Source: Paracentrotus lividus (lineage: Eukaryota; Echinodermata; Echinoidea; Camarodonta; Echinidae). Taken from it: DNA of 64,000 nucleotides. The stretch spans positions 35,107,724-35,171,723 of the forward strand of contig CALNVZ010003433.1 of assembly GCA_940671915.1 (NCBI GenBank), read 5' to 3'. The position numbers and the translations under genes are program-made. Positions 33,521 through 46,154 of this stretch are shown one piece after another. Each line of letters opens with the position of its first letter. The stretch's first letter is position 1. A model generated the notes under the pieces. That model saw nothing but the letters and a program-made list of their open reading frames with translations, did no database searches and was not told the origin of the DNA.

Positions 33521-34998
33521 CCCACCGTATACAAAAATATGAATTAGAATATTCTTGTAGGTTGAATGGTAAGAATATTACACTTGCTGAAAAGCTGGAG
33601 GGGACGTTTACCAATCGTCTATGGGAAAAGGGGATTGGTCCTTGTATAAAATCTATGGGAAAGGGAAGATACAGAAATGAATGGGTTAACTTCGTATCAA
33701 ATGATACAAGTCAATCGATGCACTTGGTTCTCAATGGACGAATGATAAGATATGAATTTAATATCATTAAAATTGTCATCAGAGATAGCGGTTCAGGGTC
33801 AGTTTACTTTTATTGAGCGCTGCTATCTTTCCATCTTCAGTCAATCAATCACAGCAATGGCTGACATCTGAACTCATTGATGAGTTTGAGAAATCACCTG
33901 AATCCTTGTCCAGATATAGAAAAGAAAAAGAGATGATCTTTATCGGACCTAATTACCATGTCAGGAACCACTTAAAGCTCTCAACCTAGAGTTTTGATTA
34001 ATTAGAAAAAGAAGGCAGTTTTCTTTTATCAGAGATTTGCTCACCTTTTTACACTCTTATCAACACTATCATTACAAACAGGGCATGTATAGATAGGGAA
34101 ATTATTTTCAAATAAAGGTATGCCAAAAAATGAAGAAAAGAAAAGGAATTTTATGAAATACCCTCAAAATGTACAAATAATCTAATATTCTAAACTTTGC
34201 TACTGGGCCGGAAGGGTAAGGGTTGGGCTAGATTAAACTAAAAATATATCCAGAAAAAAGACAGATTTCATTGGAAGGGCAAAATGAATTTCTGCAATAA
34301 GATTGATTATACCAAACAAAAATGAAAAGAATCTAAAGTACATCATATATTTGCCAACATTTGCTTTGAAGCTGTCTAATAATCGGCATATGGTTTTTAT
34401 TATATTATTTTTTATGAGCTTATTTGTATTTAGGAACTTAATCACTTGTTTTTTTCTTCATATCTTTATGTATTAATTGAAATTGTATCAAATTTAAACG
34501 AAATGAACCATAGGAATAATCATTATTACCATTGGTTACAAAATGGCTCTAAAAGTAGAAACAGAAAGTTCTGTTGTTTATTCATGAAAAATGTAGGTAA
34601 ACCCTCTCCACCTCCAACAACATACACAGTTTATCTACACAAATCTCTCGCCTGTTTGTAAGGTCAGCAGATAGGTGTAACATGTAGCAAGAAATGGGTG
34701 AGAATCGGTGCCCCTTGGGGTATTAAAAGCAACTGCTGTTCTACACGTGTTTAGTATCAAGACTTGTTTGTGATTGCGCTGGTTGAGCTAGGTTCTGAAG
34801 ATAACTTTCATTTACTGTGGGAACATATACCTGTCCAATCATATTTTATTCAATAGTTTTTCAATAGTTTTGAAGTTTTTGCATATTATTAATGTTTTAT
34901 ACATTTGTAGGAAAAAAAAAATTGTTTTAAATATCTATAAGACCTGCCTGACATATCAATAAAGGTATGGGGATTCCATCAGTATATTGAAAAGGCCA
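33521..34998. other. Non-coding stretch
   Basis: A frame of 127 codons (33433-33816) begins inside the tandem repeat and continues into unique DNA. Its second half (…EGTFTNRLWEKGIGPC…) is not obviously low-complexity, but it has no splice signals or known motif. The remainder is AT-rich with no feature. Confidence 0.4.
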
Positions 34999-35002
34999 TT
35001 AA

Positions 35003-35424
35003 AGGGATGCAGTAACATTGAAAGATATTGAAATGGCAATTTATTGGATTTAGTTCATTTTGCCATCATGATTATGAACACATAGGTCAGTCTGGTATTC
35101 CTTAAAAATTGCAGTCTACTTGCTTGCTTTACTTTCGAGATATCTACGATTTTATACCCAAATTTTTTAAACGCATATGGTTTTCACCGCATTTCCTGTT
35201 GTCATGTCCCCGTGCCTACCGTGCGCCTAAGCTTGCAACGGAGCGATATAAATTAATCATGCGCGGCTGTATCCTCTGCGGCGTTTGAAATTTCACTGTT
35301 TTAAGATAGTAAATGACTTGCATTTGATCTGAAACTTGCAGTAGTTTGTTTTTACGGTCAGAGCGATAGAATTCTATTCCTTTCGATCTCTTTTGCACTT
35401 GTTTTTGGAAGTTACTAAATCCCT
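35003..35424. mobile_element. TTAA-flanked MITE
   Basis: The left end is TTAA|agggatgcagtaac and the right end gttactaaatccct|TTAA, giving imperfect inverted repeats of about 15 bp with TTAA at 34999-35002 and 35425-35428. The right terminal word is duplicated 25 bases on ('ctaaatccctttaaatg'). The interior has no transposase. TTAA duplications with an AGGG start are typical of Kolobok and Xenopus T2-type elements (established family knowledge). Assignment of this copy is inferred. Confidence 0.6.
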
Positions 35425-35550
35425 TTAAATGTTTGTTTCTAAATCCCTTTAAATGCTTGTTTCTATAGGAACATCCATAAATTTGAAATCTAAGTAAATG
35501 GGTTTCCTTGCTTTGTTGATAGTAAGCCATTTTTTAAAATTATCTATTAA

Positions 35551-36047
35551 AGGGGAAGTTCACCCTGGAATTTTATTGGTCTTAAAAAATTCAGAAAAAT
35601 AAAAGAAAAATATGAGTGAAGGTTTGGAGAAAATCGACCAAAAAATGATAAAGTTATGACTATTCAAAGTTTTGATTCTGTGACGTCACATGCGAGCAGA
35701 TCTCCTATGTGTTATGTAGTGTAAATTCCATAAAATGTCTTTTTTTTTCAGAAGAAATCAATTATGTCACCTGTGCCGTAGATATACCATCAAACATATG
35801 TTCATATACATGACTATATCAAATTCACCCATTCCTTTATCAAGAACCATGACAAAAAGACAAATTTATGGAATTTACATACACAACCAATGGGAGAGCT
35901 GCTTGCACGTGACGTCACAGAATCAGAACTTTAATTATTCATAACTTTGCTATTTATTGGTCGATTTTCTTCAAACTTTCACAAATATTTTTCTATTATT
36001 TTTCTTCATTTTTTAAGACCAATAAAATTCCAGGGTGAACTTCCCCT
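35551..36047. mobile_element. TTAA-flanked MITE with about 140-bp inverted repeats
   Basis: The ends are aggggaagttcaccctggaa and its exact complement, flanked by TTAA (35547-35550, 36048-36051). The inverted repeats can be followed inward for about 140 bases with roughly 85-90% match, down to a perfect TGACGTCA octamer in each arm (35681-35688, 35910-35917). The central 220 bases are unique and have no long frame. The TTAA duplication and AGGGG start place it with Kolobok/T2-like non-autonomous elements. It lies about 120 bp from a second TTAA element. Confidence 0.9.
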
Positions 36048-36234
36048 TTAATCATTCTTTATAGTGATGAATGCAATACTGCACAAAACTCTAACAAAGG
36101 CTACAGATATGAAGAATGCCTCAAGCCTCTCAAGAAAAATTACAATTATCAACATATTTCATGAGGCCAACTTTTCCATCACGAAGCCTGTACCAGCAGC
36201 TGTATGGTCAAAACCAAACTAGCAATCAATGTAA

Positions 36235-36743
36235 GAGTGTGTTCAATGTCCAGTTTCAAATTTATACGCCAACATGAATCATGATACAAAACGCAATTAC
36301 AAAACGCTAATATAAAGAAAAACAAAGAGGGTGTTCATTGTCCCCCATCCCCGGTCGTAAAAATAAACGTGTTTCAAATCTCAATTTAAATTTAAACGCC
36401 GAAAATTTAAACGCCGAAAAAGATGCGTTTACAAACACAATCAGCTTCAATTTTACGACCTTGAGCATCGCGATTGCAACGAAATGCGACACTGAACAGG
36501 ATTGAGTTTTCAAACGTGTTTAAATGTGCTCTCGCAATGGAAGCTTCCAGTGCAATTGAAAAAAGGAGAAGATTTTGTTTTTTGAGAGTGGGGAATTTAA
36601 AGACGATCGACGTATAAACACGTTTAAATTTTGGACACTGAACGGTTCACCGCTGATCGCGTTTGTGTTTGTGTTTTTTGATTGCATTTTGTATCATGAT
36701 TCATGTTGGCGTATAAATTTGAAACTAGACATTGAACACACTC
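36235..36743. mobile_element. PIF/Harbinger-like MITE, copy 2, TAA duplication
   Basis: It is nearly identical to the element at 22682 and in the same orientation. TAA flanks both sides (36232-36234, 36744-36746). Differences are single-base changes plus one or two small indels, for example in 'gaagattttg' and in the right inverted repeat (ttttttgattgcatttt). It lacks a transposase. Confidence 0.9.
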
Positions 36744-36746
36744 TAA

Positions 36747-37936
36747 TTCATACACAATAATAATTGTATCTATTAAAAAGGCGCAATAATAAGCTCACAA
36801 GAGATATCACAATCATCATTATGCTCTATGAATATTATTCATATTAATCATCCGTGTTAATGACCATTGGATACTTTAGAAAATAGACCTTTGTGTAAGT
36901 TCCAAAATACATATTACAAGTACCAGTGAGCATTCCAAAAATGCAACCTATGATTTTTTTTTCTTTTTTCGTTTAGCAGCTTCTTCTCTTTACAATAAGC
37001 CAGGTCAATAGCACTTTCAGGCTCTCTCCAACACTGTTATATAATATCTCATTCATACTTGAATTAAAAACAACTTGAGCAGTTTTTATTATTAAAATAT
37101 TTTGTTTTATTTGAGGAAGTGCTAACCCTTCTTACTTCTCTGAGGCAGAATAAGATGTTTTTCTTTCTTTTTATGTTTCTTCGATCTTTCTTTGATGTCT
37201 GCTGAAAAGGGGGATATAAAGGGATAAGTCAAGATTGTTATAGCAGAATAGGGATTTCATGCAGATTACAATGATTTGAACATGTCCAGACAGGTTCAGC
37301 AAAATCCAAGTTTTTCCTTTTTCATATATTGTTATTTCTTGAAAGAAAGATAGGTCAAGCACCATTAATACTTCCATGTATGCCATAACTCCAAGAAAGA
37401 AGGAAGAAATGCTGATTCAGAGCTGAAGAAATGGAAATCCATTTTCAAAGGAATAGGCTCAAAATCAATTGCAACTGTTTTTATTATGTAACAGGTGGGC
37501 GTTTGCACCATCAATCTATTAGGCCTACTAGATGTTTCACACGTAGGAAAACTCCTGTATATCACATTCATGGGAAATTTCAAGTCGCATATGTTTAATT
37601 TAAGTCACATGCGTTCAATAAAATGTTTTTGTTGTTAATTACATAACTTTCGTATATTTACTTGGCAAATATTATCTATTAGTAGTTGAAAATATGACCC
37701 TCTCACAAAAAATTTTGTGTACATACATACACAAAATGTCGGCACATTGGCCAACCTAAAAGAGCCCCCCCCCCTCCCCCTTCCTCCTGTAAAAAAAAAA
37801 AAAGAATATGCTAAATCACAAAAGGTCAATAAATAAACAACTATATATTTCAAGAGAAGCTAGATCATGTAGTTCGTTTTTTTTAGAGAGATTCCTAAAA
37901 AGCAACCTTTTTAAACAGTACTGTTAATCTCCACAG
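36747..37936. other. Non-coding stretch, probable intron
   Basis: No exon is seen. A C-run near 37766-37785 abuts an A-run at 37791-37803. The end of the interval forms the polypyrimidine region and acceptor of the following exon. Confidence 0.45.
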
Positions 37937-38106
37937 GGGTTGTGGTAGCAGCAGTAGTATCACAACATCCTCCCAGCAATGGACGAGAATTGAAACTGTT
38001 GCCATGGCTTTATACTCATCTGACCCACCCTGGAGAGCTTACACCAAATCTTCATGATACCTTTCGCATCTTTGGAGGCATCCCTTCTGGATACACCGCC
38101 CAGCAG
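37937..38106 (+). CDS. Candidate coding exon of an unrecognised gene
   Basis: The acceptor is 'ctgttaatctccacag' and the donor is CAGCAG|gtatgg. Of 170 bp, the first two complete a codon and the next 168 are open in one frame: it begins VVVAAVVSQHPPSNGREL, continues KLLPWLYTHLTHPGEL and ends TFRIFGGIPSGYTAQQ. Codon use is richer in G and C than the surroundings. The mix of a helix-like segment (LLPWLYTHL) with GGIPSGY does not identify a family for me. It leaves on a codon boundary, so the next exon must start in phase 0. The candidate at 39616 does not, so at least one exon must lie between them if both belong to one gene. Confidence 0.55.
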
Positions 38107-39615
38107 GTATGGTCATCATCCACCCTCGATTGACGTATCCCACAATCCTTTCAGACATTGATGGCTTCCGCAAAACCTCCGCTAGACTGATCTACCATCA
38201 GAGTTTTGACATAGGCCTTTGTTTGTATCTTTAGTGTGACCTTGTGCGTGGAATGCTGTGGTTCAGTGATTTAAGGATCTGACTTGAACTAGACTTTGAA
38301 AGTGCAAAGACATAGCCATTCATTTCTATTTCCATAAAGAGAGATTGTTTCTTTGAGAGTGAATTGGAAATAACAGGTATTAAAAATCAACCATCAAAAT
38401 TGTTTCTTTAGTCTCTCAGTAAACTTGCTGTATATACTACTACTGGTCATACATGTATAGGCCTTTACCAAATAAGGTAAATTGTAGAATCAAAACCAAA
38501 ACCAAACCAATTTTGAATACAAGTTAACTGGAAAGTTAGTAAACATGGTTTGCTTTTTAAGCATATTGTGAAGCATATTTTACATTCCACCCTTCGATAT
38601 AAACACAAACTCAAACACATGCTTTGATCAAGTGTGAAAGGAATGATATCAACAGGTATGTTTCAAGCTTCTTATTATTCAAAACATAGATTTATCAAAC
38701 AAAATAAAGCCTTCTGTTGATGCCTATAAAGCCCTATCCAGTACGAATTTGGCAGCCAGATGGCCAAAACTGTGAGGTTAGGATACTGGGGTAGTGCTGT
38801 GAAGCTAACGGAAACAGTCCATATGTGGGACTGAGGAGGTTCATTGTAGCTAAAACCTCTCAATAAATTCCAGGTGTACAACCCCAGCATGCATGTTGCC
38901 GAGTCCAAACCGAAGCCCCGCTGGAGTGCGTAGACCTCGGCTTTGACATTCCGCTAGGACTTCCAGTTTCACATTGAGCTACATTTAGACTATTTTAAGG
39001 AAATTAATGTTATGTAAAAATGCAGACAACATACCTTTCATGTGACAATTCCCTACTCTCGCTCCAAAATAAATCAGTAATAATGTTATAATTGTCTCTA
39101 CTTCTCATGCGATCACATTGGCCAAAATCTGGTTAAACATGAATGTGAGATGGAGATGAAAGTCACTCCGGCAAATTCCTTTTCAAAAGGTATGTTCAAC
39201 TTATATAGCAACAACTAATGTAAGTAAGATAGATCGGATTCATTGTTAGGATACATGTAGGCTTATATGTCACATTGGAATATAGTTGTGCAAAAGAGGA
39301 TTTGGAAAGAACCTGAATAAATTGTGAATGCTTCTGGGAACTAGTTTATGCATTGTATACTTTTTTTTTTTAGAATTGTGTCGTCCAATTTGCTGCACAC
39401 CACATCCCTCATATCTGCAACTGTCCATTTCTCTCGGCTGAAAACCAATTATATTTCCATCCTTTCTACATATTTTACACAACAGTGCAACCCACCTAGC
39501 TAATTAACACCCTCTTTAAAGGTAATTTCATTATAATGAGCCACCTCCTATTCAAATTTCCATAGCAACCAATATTCCTGCATTCTGTTTCATTCCATGC
39601 ATCTCTGTACATCAG
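38107..39615. other. Probable intron with one ambiguous exon-like patch
   Basis: After 'aataaattccag' at about 38874-38876, roughly 65 bases of GC-rich sequence are open in two frames. In phase 0 this gives VYNPSMHVAESKPKPRWSA and a stop, which could be an alternative last exon for the exon at 37937. In another frame it reads VQPQHACCRVQTEAP and onward. The two readings cannot be separated by eye. The rest is AT-rich without features. Confidence 0.35.
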
Positions 39616-39777
39616 TGTGGAGTCCAATCCAGCATGGGTCACTGTTCTTTTGTCCATGCTGTGGACATCTTTACTGAATCAAGCATCTCAGCTGGTTTAC
39701 GTTGCGCCCGTCCTTGCTCTTGGATTCTGTGAAAGACACAGAGGTCTTGAGATTGGACCAACAGAGTCTCTACTCAG
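39616..39777 (+). CDS. Candidate coding exon of an unrecognised gene
   Basis: A pyrimidine-rich acceptor ('tgtttcattccatgcatctctgtacatcag') precedes 162 bp open in one frame, which ends at ctcag|gtggtt. One base completes a codon, then 53 codons follow, with two bases carried over, so the exon is symmetric. The peptide starts VESNPAWVTVLLSMLWTSLL, passes through LVYVAPVLALGFCERHRG and ends IGPTESLL. The first 38 residues are strongly hydrophobic and helical, fitting either a membrane segment or a buried helical repeat. I cannot name the family. This is the best single coding segment in the window. Confidence 0.6.
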
Positions 39778-41642
39778 GTGGTTAGAATTAATTTGAAAGA
39801 AATTATGACAGAAGAGGGCCAGGGAGCAAGGATATGTTCCATAGTTCACTTTGTTGTAACTTTAAAAAGATAACTACTCGGAGCAAGGAGATATTTTGGT
39901 CACTGTAATATCTCCTTGATCAGAGGCAGTAGACCCAGCCCTGTATTTACCATTTAAGATTTTGCAAAGAGTGGTTCCGTCTTCATCTTCAACAAGTTAT
40001 TGATAAAATAAATTTTGTAATAATGGAAAATCGTATCCATTGATTTCACTTTCCTCAACATAATTACGTAACACTTTTCACGGAATGAAACATTACCAAG
40101 ACTACGTTCTTGTGACTCCTTAACGATTATCACAACTCTTAAGAAGTATTTCAACAGTACACTCATTATTTCTTTACAAAATGAGCTACGCGTTGAATAG
40201 CTCAGTTACCATCTTAAATACTACTTTTTAAAATTTCATTATCATTCCCAATATTAATAGCATGAGTAATCACAGAGATATGAGGAGTATGATTTCTCTC
40301 CAATAAATGATGCTTGCCTTTCCCGCTCGACCACTATCCAGTTCCATAGACACTTCCCAATATAACCCATTGAGGAGATGTTGTCTCTCTCTTTCTCTAG
40401 ACTGACAACACACTCATCCCTGGTTATATTTGATCATGCTTCTGGAACTGGCACCATTGAGAAAAAAATGTTTTATCTCAAGTTCATACAGGAAAAAAAA
40501 TGTTGTATAGCTGTACTGAAATGGTGAAAATGAAGTTATTAATTTTTCTCATAACCTTGACAGCGAAACATTTTTCAAAGTTCTACGATTAAGCTGGCAG
40601 CTTGTAGATCTTTTTAATACAAGTCTGTGAATCAGAATGTCGGCCTATGTGGTCGAGGTTCTGTATATAACTGGGTGGGACATAATGTTACATAATCATA
40701 CACAGACCAGGCATTATCGAGATTACCTGTCATTTGTATACGTGATTCCATGACATAATAGCAAAAATTAAATAGGTGCCTCCCCAAAACTATGTTTTCT
40801 GTACGACTTTCCTTCGTAGATTTTTTCTCTGTCTGTACGTCCTGATATACGATGATTACTTTCGTGATAATTTGTCTGAACAGGCTTTTAAATATACGCT
40901 CTCTCACTCCTAGGCAAACAAAAGCGGGGCAATTTGTAAATAGAATAACAGCGCCATGAGAGCGAGTGACATTTATGGCTACATAAATCTTAAAAAGCAG
41001 TCAGGATTCTTCGGAATTCTATAGAATCTTCCGCGATCATCATACACTGATAATGTGGAATGAGTAGGAGATGAGAAGAGACTGGATAAATCTTCTTTGT
41101 TGCCAGACAAATATGGTGAAAATGAAAGAGTTAATTAAATGAAGGTGATAGCTTGTCCATAAAGATTGGGAGGATCAAAGTGCACGGCAAGAATCGGGTT
41201 CATAATCACAGAAATATGGGTGGAATTGGTTGTAATTAAAGGAAGAGGAACATTGAAGATATTCGGCATAACCAAAAAATTGTTCTCAATAAGTCAAAGG
41301 AAAATGTATCAGAAAGCTCTGGGGAAAGGCTTCATTATTGGGCAAATTGAAGGAAAGTATGCTTATGCCATTGAACTTGGATAGAAAACAAATGAAATGG
41401 AATTAAATAACTGACAATAGTGATTTAGAAATTTAACATAAAGACAAAGATTGAAATAAAGCAGAGCTGAATGAAATGGAAACATATAGAAGATGGAAGA
41501 CAATTTTAGGGTGGAGAAAGTTACCGAAAAGAGGGGGTTAAACATGAGCAAAAGGAAGAGAGAGCAAAAGAGAGAGAGGGATATAAAAAGCACAAGAAAA
41601 GGAGAGGGAGAGATATGTATACAGAAAGAGAGAAATCAAGAG

Positions 41643-41647
<5 letters not shown>
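39778..41647. other. Non-coding stretch
   Basis: No further exon could be supported downstream of 39777. Open frames are short, and those after 41500 are driven by purine repeats. Confidence 0.45.

Positions 41648-41680
<33 letters not shown>
41648..41680. repeat. (GA)n microsatellite
   Basis: An uninterrupted GA run sits inside about 200 bases of purine-rich DNA. Arg/Glu-rich (+) and Ser/Leu-rich (-) frames here are artefacts. Confidence 0.9.
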
Positions 41681-41683
<3 letters not shown>

Positions 41684-41844
41684 TAGACAGAGAAAGAGCG
41701 AGAGAGGATATTGATGGAGGAAGGGTAATTTGTAGGAGGTAGAAAAAGAGAGAGGAAGTAGTGTGAAGAGATTTACGCTTTCCATCCATCACACACCAAT
41801 AAATTGGTCATTGTGAAGAGAATGATGATGGGGTTGATGGAGCG

Positions 41845-42240
41845 CCCCAATATGGCCCTTCCTCCTATTCTCCCAAACTCTTTGTTTACTGGTCTGAGTT
41901 GACCTATAATTCATAACTTTTGAGGAAAAAATGGAGGGAGGGGCGGGGGTGATTCCTTTAATTCATTGTTCTTTCACAGAAATATGCCCTTACCCCATCT
42001 CCACATACTCTGTTCACTGGTCTGAGTTGACAATAATTAAAAACTTTAAAAAATAATGGTGGGGGCCTGATGATGCCTTTGATTCAATGTTCTTTCACTG
42101 AAATATACCCTGCCTTCTTCCTCTCCCCCCAAACTCTTTGTTTATTGGTCTGAGTTAACCCATAATTCAAAACTTTCAAAAGATGAATAGCAGAGTGGGG
42201 GAGGGGGGGGGGGCCATGTCTTTGATTCTTTGTTCTTTCA
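41845..42240. repeat. Tandem repeat, 128-bp unit, about 3 copies
   Basis: 'tgtttactggtctgagttgac' or a variant starts at 41883, 42011 and 42139, giving an exact 128-bp spacing. Each unit carries 'ataattcaaaactt', a G-rich stretch and 'tttgattc.ttgttctttcac.gaaat'. G-run length varies between units and reaches G11 or more near 42200. Confidence 0.9.
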
Positions 42241-45200
42241 CCAAAATGCAGAAATCAGCTGCACTAGGAAGTCCAATTTCCAAGTACAAATTGACATGCA
42301 TCTTGTATATTTATTTTCACTACTTCATTACATTACACCGCAGTTCAGAATTTTGCAGCATCTTTCATATTTTTGAAAAAGGGACATTTAGGATTAGATT
42401 CTGCTCTGCCAGAATTTAATAGGTGTAAAGCATGTCATTTTAAATCTTTGATTTGATTTCAGAAAATAATATCCTACGGGATACCTTGACTTTCTTGAAA
42501 AATTGTATACCATACCAGGGAAAATCTTATATTTTAGTGGGATAATTTTGATTTACATTTAATCATTTATGTTTACAGGCCTACATTGAAAACTGTATAA
42601 ACATAATATTTCTTTCTTTGCACAAATAACTTTTTAAAGAAAAGTCCTATAACCCTTAAAAAAAATAGCTACATGAGGCCCCTTAGATGAATGCAACCAT
42701 TACAAATGCACCACCATTATCATGGTAACAAAATAATATCAAGTAATCAGGCACACTTTCTTGACCCAGATTGTAGATGTTGTCACATACGCTTTTAAAA
42801 TGTTCCACCATTGAGGACATGAGCGCCTTTAATGTCACTCTCTCTGAATGAATGAATGGTGCAAAGATCAAACAGGATTTGAGAAAGAGCGAAGGTCTGT
42901 CTTGAGAGAAGCCGGACTGATCATCTCGGTCTTAATCTGTGCAAATTATCAGCGCAAATTTACACAACCTTGATGCTGAGGACAAGAATCGGGACATGGA
43001 ACACTTTTTCAATTTCCTCTGTACCCGAAAACCAGGTTGACAAAAGCGGCGAGGTCGAAGGTTATTTACGATAGGGGAGTGTTTGAATGTTGGCTCGGTT
43101 GAGTTCAAATGAATTATCAAAGGACGTGATGAGTTCTGTAAATTTTGAACATCATCCCATAATGATTCCTGAAGTTATGAAGGATAGAAGTACTTCTGTT
43201 CAGCAAAAGGAATATCTTGATTCATTATCTTTGTAGGCCTAAATGCTAGGTTACTTCAATTTTTCTCAATGTACAAGTCAAAAAAAGAATCATCTTGGAC
43301 AACACAAGAAATATTAAACTTTTAACCCCCCAAAATAATTTTGGGTTAGAGTTTTTTCTTTCTTTTTTAGGAGACAAAAGACATTTTTTTTATTGCTCCC
43401 TCTCAATCACATTTTACTTTTCACTCGATATTCTTTGGAAACTTTTCAAAACATCTTGGATAATCCTAATATTGCTGAAGAGGGCACATCCTGATCAATG
43501 ATCTGATTTTTAATAACATAATTACTACCATCACTTTTACATGGAGTATGTGGATTGAAGGCCATGGTTCATTCACTTTTACACAATGTATTAGGAGTCA
43601 TTCTGGAGGCTTCATACCACAGGTCATTGACTCTTAGCCAGTCACAAAATATCTGCTTTCTGTCACCTAGTCTTTACCTCCAGACCCAATCAAACATGAA
43701 AAGTGCAAAAGACGTCTCCCCAAGGATTTATGACAGCTACACCGAGTATTTATGTCTAGTCAAGCATTCTAGGTTAATATTACAGTATCTAGACCATATC
43801 TAAATGCTGCAATTTGAGAAATAGATTATAGGATTATGACAATGAGTTGATGATGGATAAATTAATCCCCACAGAAGAAAAACATATGTAAATCCGTCAT
43901 CAAGTTTCCAATAGCATCATATCCGACCGTTAAATCAACCATCACTTTCATCAAGTCATCATGGTTGAATAATCATTGTCTCAAGGAATTAACTCCTGAC
44001 CTATTTCAATTTACAACCTTCTGTCTTTGCGAAAATATTAGTCTCCTTTTCTTTTCTTTTTTTTTAGTGTATTTTCTGTTTTATAGAGTGAACAGGCTAT
44101 TTCAATGAATTAGATCACTTTATAACCTTGCATCTACAGTAAGACATCTCATTTTTATCTCTGATGAAGAAAATAGTTTCAATATGTCTTGTCGGTATAT
44201 ATTTCAATATAAACTTCTATTAAAATGATCTGTAGATCTTATATTCTGTTAAAAGTAAGTACATATCACTTATTCATATTTGTACAATGTTTCAATGTTT
44301 TATTTTTTATATTTTCCACTTTCTTGAAGAACTATAATTTGCATGGTGACCATTAAAAAAAAAAAATTAATACATGTGAAGGACCTTGTAGAACCTACCC
44401 ACAAGAAGCTCTGCTTTGTGGACCAATTACATTCAAGTTCTATGTAAAAAAGATGAAATATTGCTCCTAAATTATAAAAAAAAATGTCAAGTTCATAGAC
44501 TAGATGATTTTTGAGTCGTTGACTCCCATGCCCAGTAGACCTTATCCTACCTCCCTGCATCATTCCCTACTCTGCAACCCAATATTTATTGCCAATGTCA
44601 GCTCATAATGTTTTGTGGGTCTCTTGAGCCAGAGCCGACTCAACCAAAATGGCCATGTATATCCAGAGAAAAAAGCTGGGGCAAGACCCCCACAAATGGT
44701 TCGATGAGAGAAACTTTTCAGGGGGAAGTTTGTGGAATGGCGGAATGGGAAGGAGTGGCACAAAGCCCCCCCCCCCTTCGTATGGGGGTAATATGAATCA
44801 ATTAACTGTGAGGGAGAGAATTTGAATTCACTGACAAATGACAATCCTGATACATTACCAGGATCAGGAATAATATCTCTAATCTAAAACAGGTAAAGTG
44901 CAACTTTATAGTAAACTAAACAGTAGGCCTTGCCAAAATATTCCTCCATCCCTGTTTGGGAAGTTAGTAGTAAGCCTACTATACAAGATTGAAAAATAGC
45001 AAAATTTTGTAGCAAATGCACAATGTTATAACCATGATATTCTCTTGCTCGTCTTACACATCTTGACAGATAGAAGGGGCCCCCTAAACATTTTTGTTTT
45101 TTGTTTTTTGTTTTTCCCCCTGCCCCCACCCCTTCAATTTCGAGTTGGCGGTTGCCTGGCTACATGTGACTCTGAACTCCTGAGGGTCCATTGGGACCTG

Positions 45201-46149
45201 TAGTCACTTAACTCCAAGGTAAAATGGACCACTGAGAAAGGGGAAAAAATATCTGAAATATTAGAAGATATATGGCAGTATATGATTGCCCATGAGTGCC
45301 CTGGAATATAAGCCAGAAATAAATTAGGATTACAGGGGAACTTTTTGGTCAGAATGATGTCAAGTCGTAAATATTCGGAGCAACAATTTTATGGGTGAAC
45401 TTGCTTAGAATAACAAACCGTTAGTTTCAGAGTCTCTTTAAAAGCTCTTTTTAAAACACAAAAACTTTTCAAAGGGTTAAGGCAGCCCCTCCCCTCCCCT
45501 CTGGCTCTCACCTCTTCACACAGATTTATTATACTCAGCGAGACATTTCAAAATAAGATTCAGGTAGGGCCTATATTGAATCAGATCTAAACAATAACTA
45601 CACCTAATGGTAGAGCAAGTGTTGGCGTACCAGGGGTCTAACCATGGAATTATAAATTATAATTATATGGTCTAACTGACATATTTCTTTCCAGGAAAAG
45701 GGGGAGGTGGGGTGGGGGCTGCCATTTATTAACAAAGAAATCAGAAACATAACACAGAAGATAGCGATCAATATTGTGGAAATGGTTGATTTGTCAATAA
45801 CCCCTCAAATCTTTCAATCGGTCAGGGTGTGTGCTCTTCACATCGCACCTCGTTTCTACCTGTTTTCAAATCGTCCTAATGAGCATAACACCCACCCTCT
45901 CATGATTCTACAAAAAAGGACCAATGTTTCAGTCAACGGCCCATTTAAACCTCATTGTTAAAGGCTGCAATCCTACTTGTTTTCAAAGAGCAAATTTTCC
46001 TCCTCCTCCTCCTCTAGATGTCCTAGTCACAACTGGTTATAGTGTTCTTGCAAATGTCTGTCTTGTAGATTCCATGGCATCTGCTCCGTTGATGATTGCT
46101 ACGCTGTAAATTTCATATACTAATCAGAAAAACTAACTTCAACCCTGGA
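42241..46149. other. Non-coding stretch
   Basis: No gene is supported over this interval. It includes homopolymers (a C-run near 44767 and T/G runs near 45095-45118). Short frames on both strands near 44560-44840 lack splice sites. A minus-strand frame at 42932-43120 lies in a CpG-richer patch but has no motif. Confidence 0.45.
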
Positions 46150-46154
46150 CTTCG

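Noticed and set aside
33433-33816. 127-codon frame ending in unique DNA
   Set aside because: It starts inside the 160-bp tandem repeat and the unique half has no splice sites or known motif. It is not distinguishable from chance.
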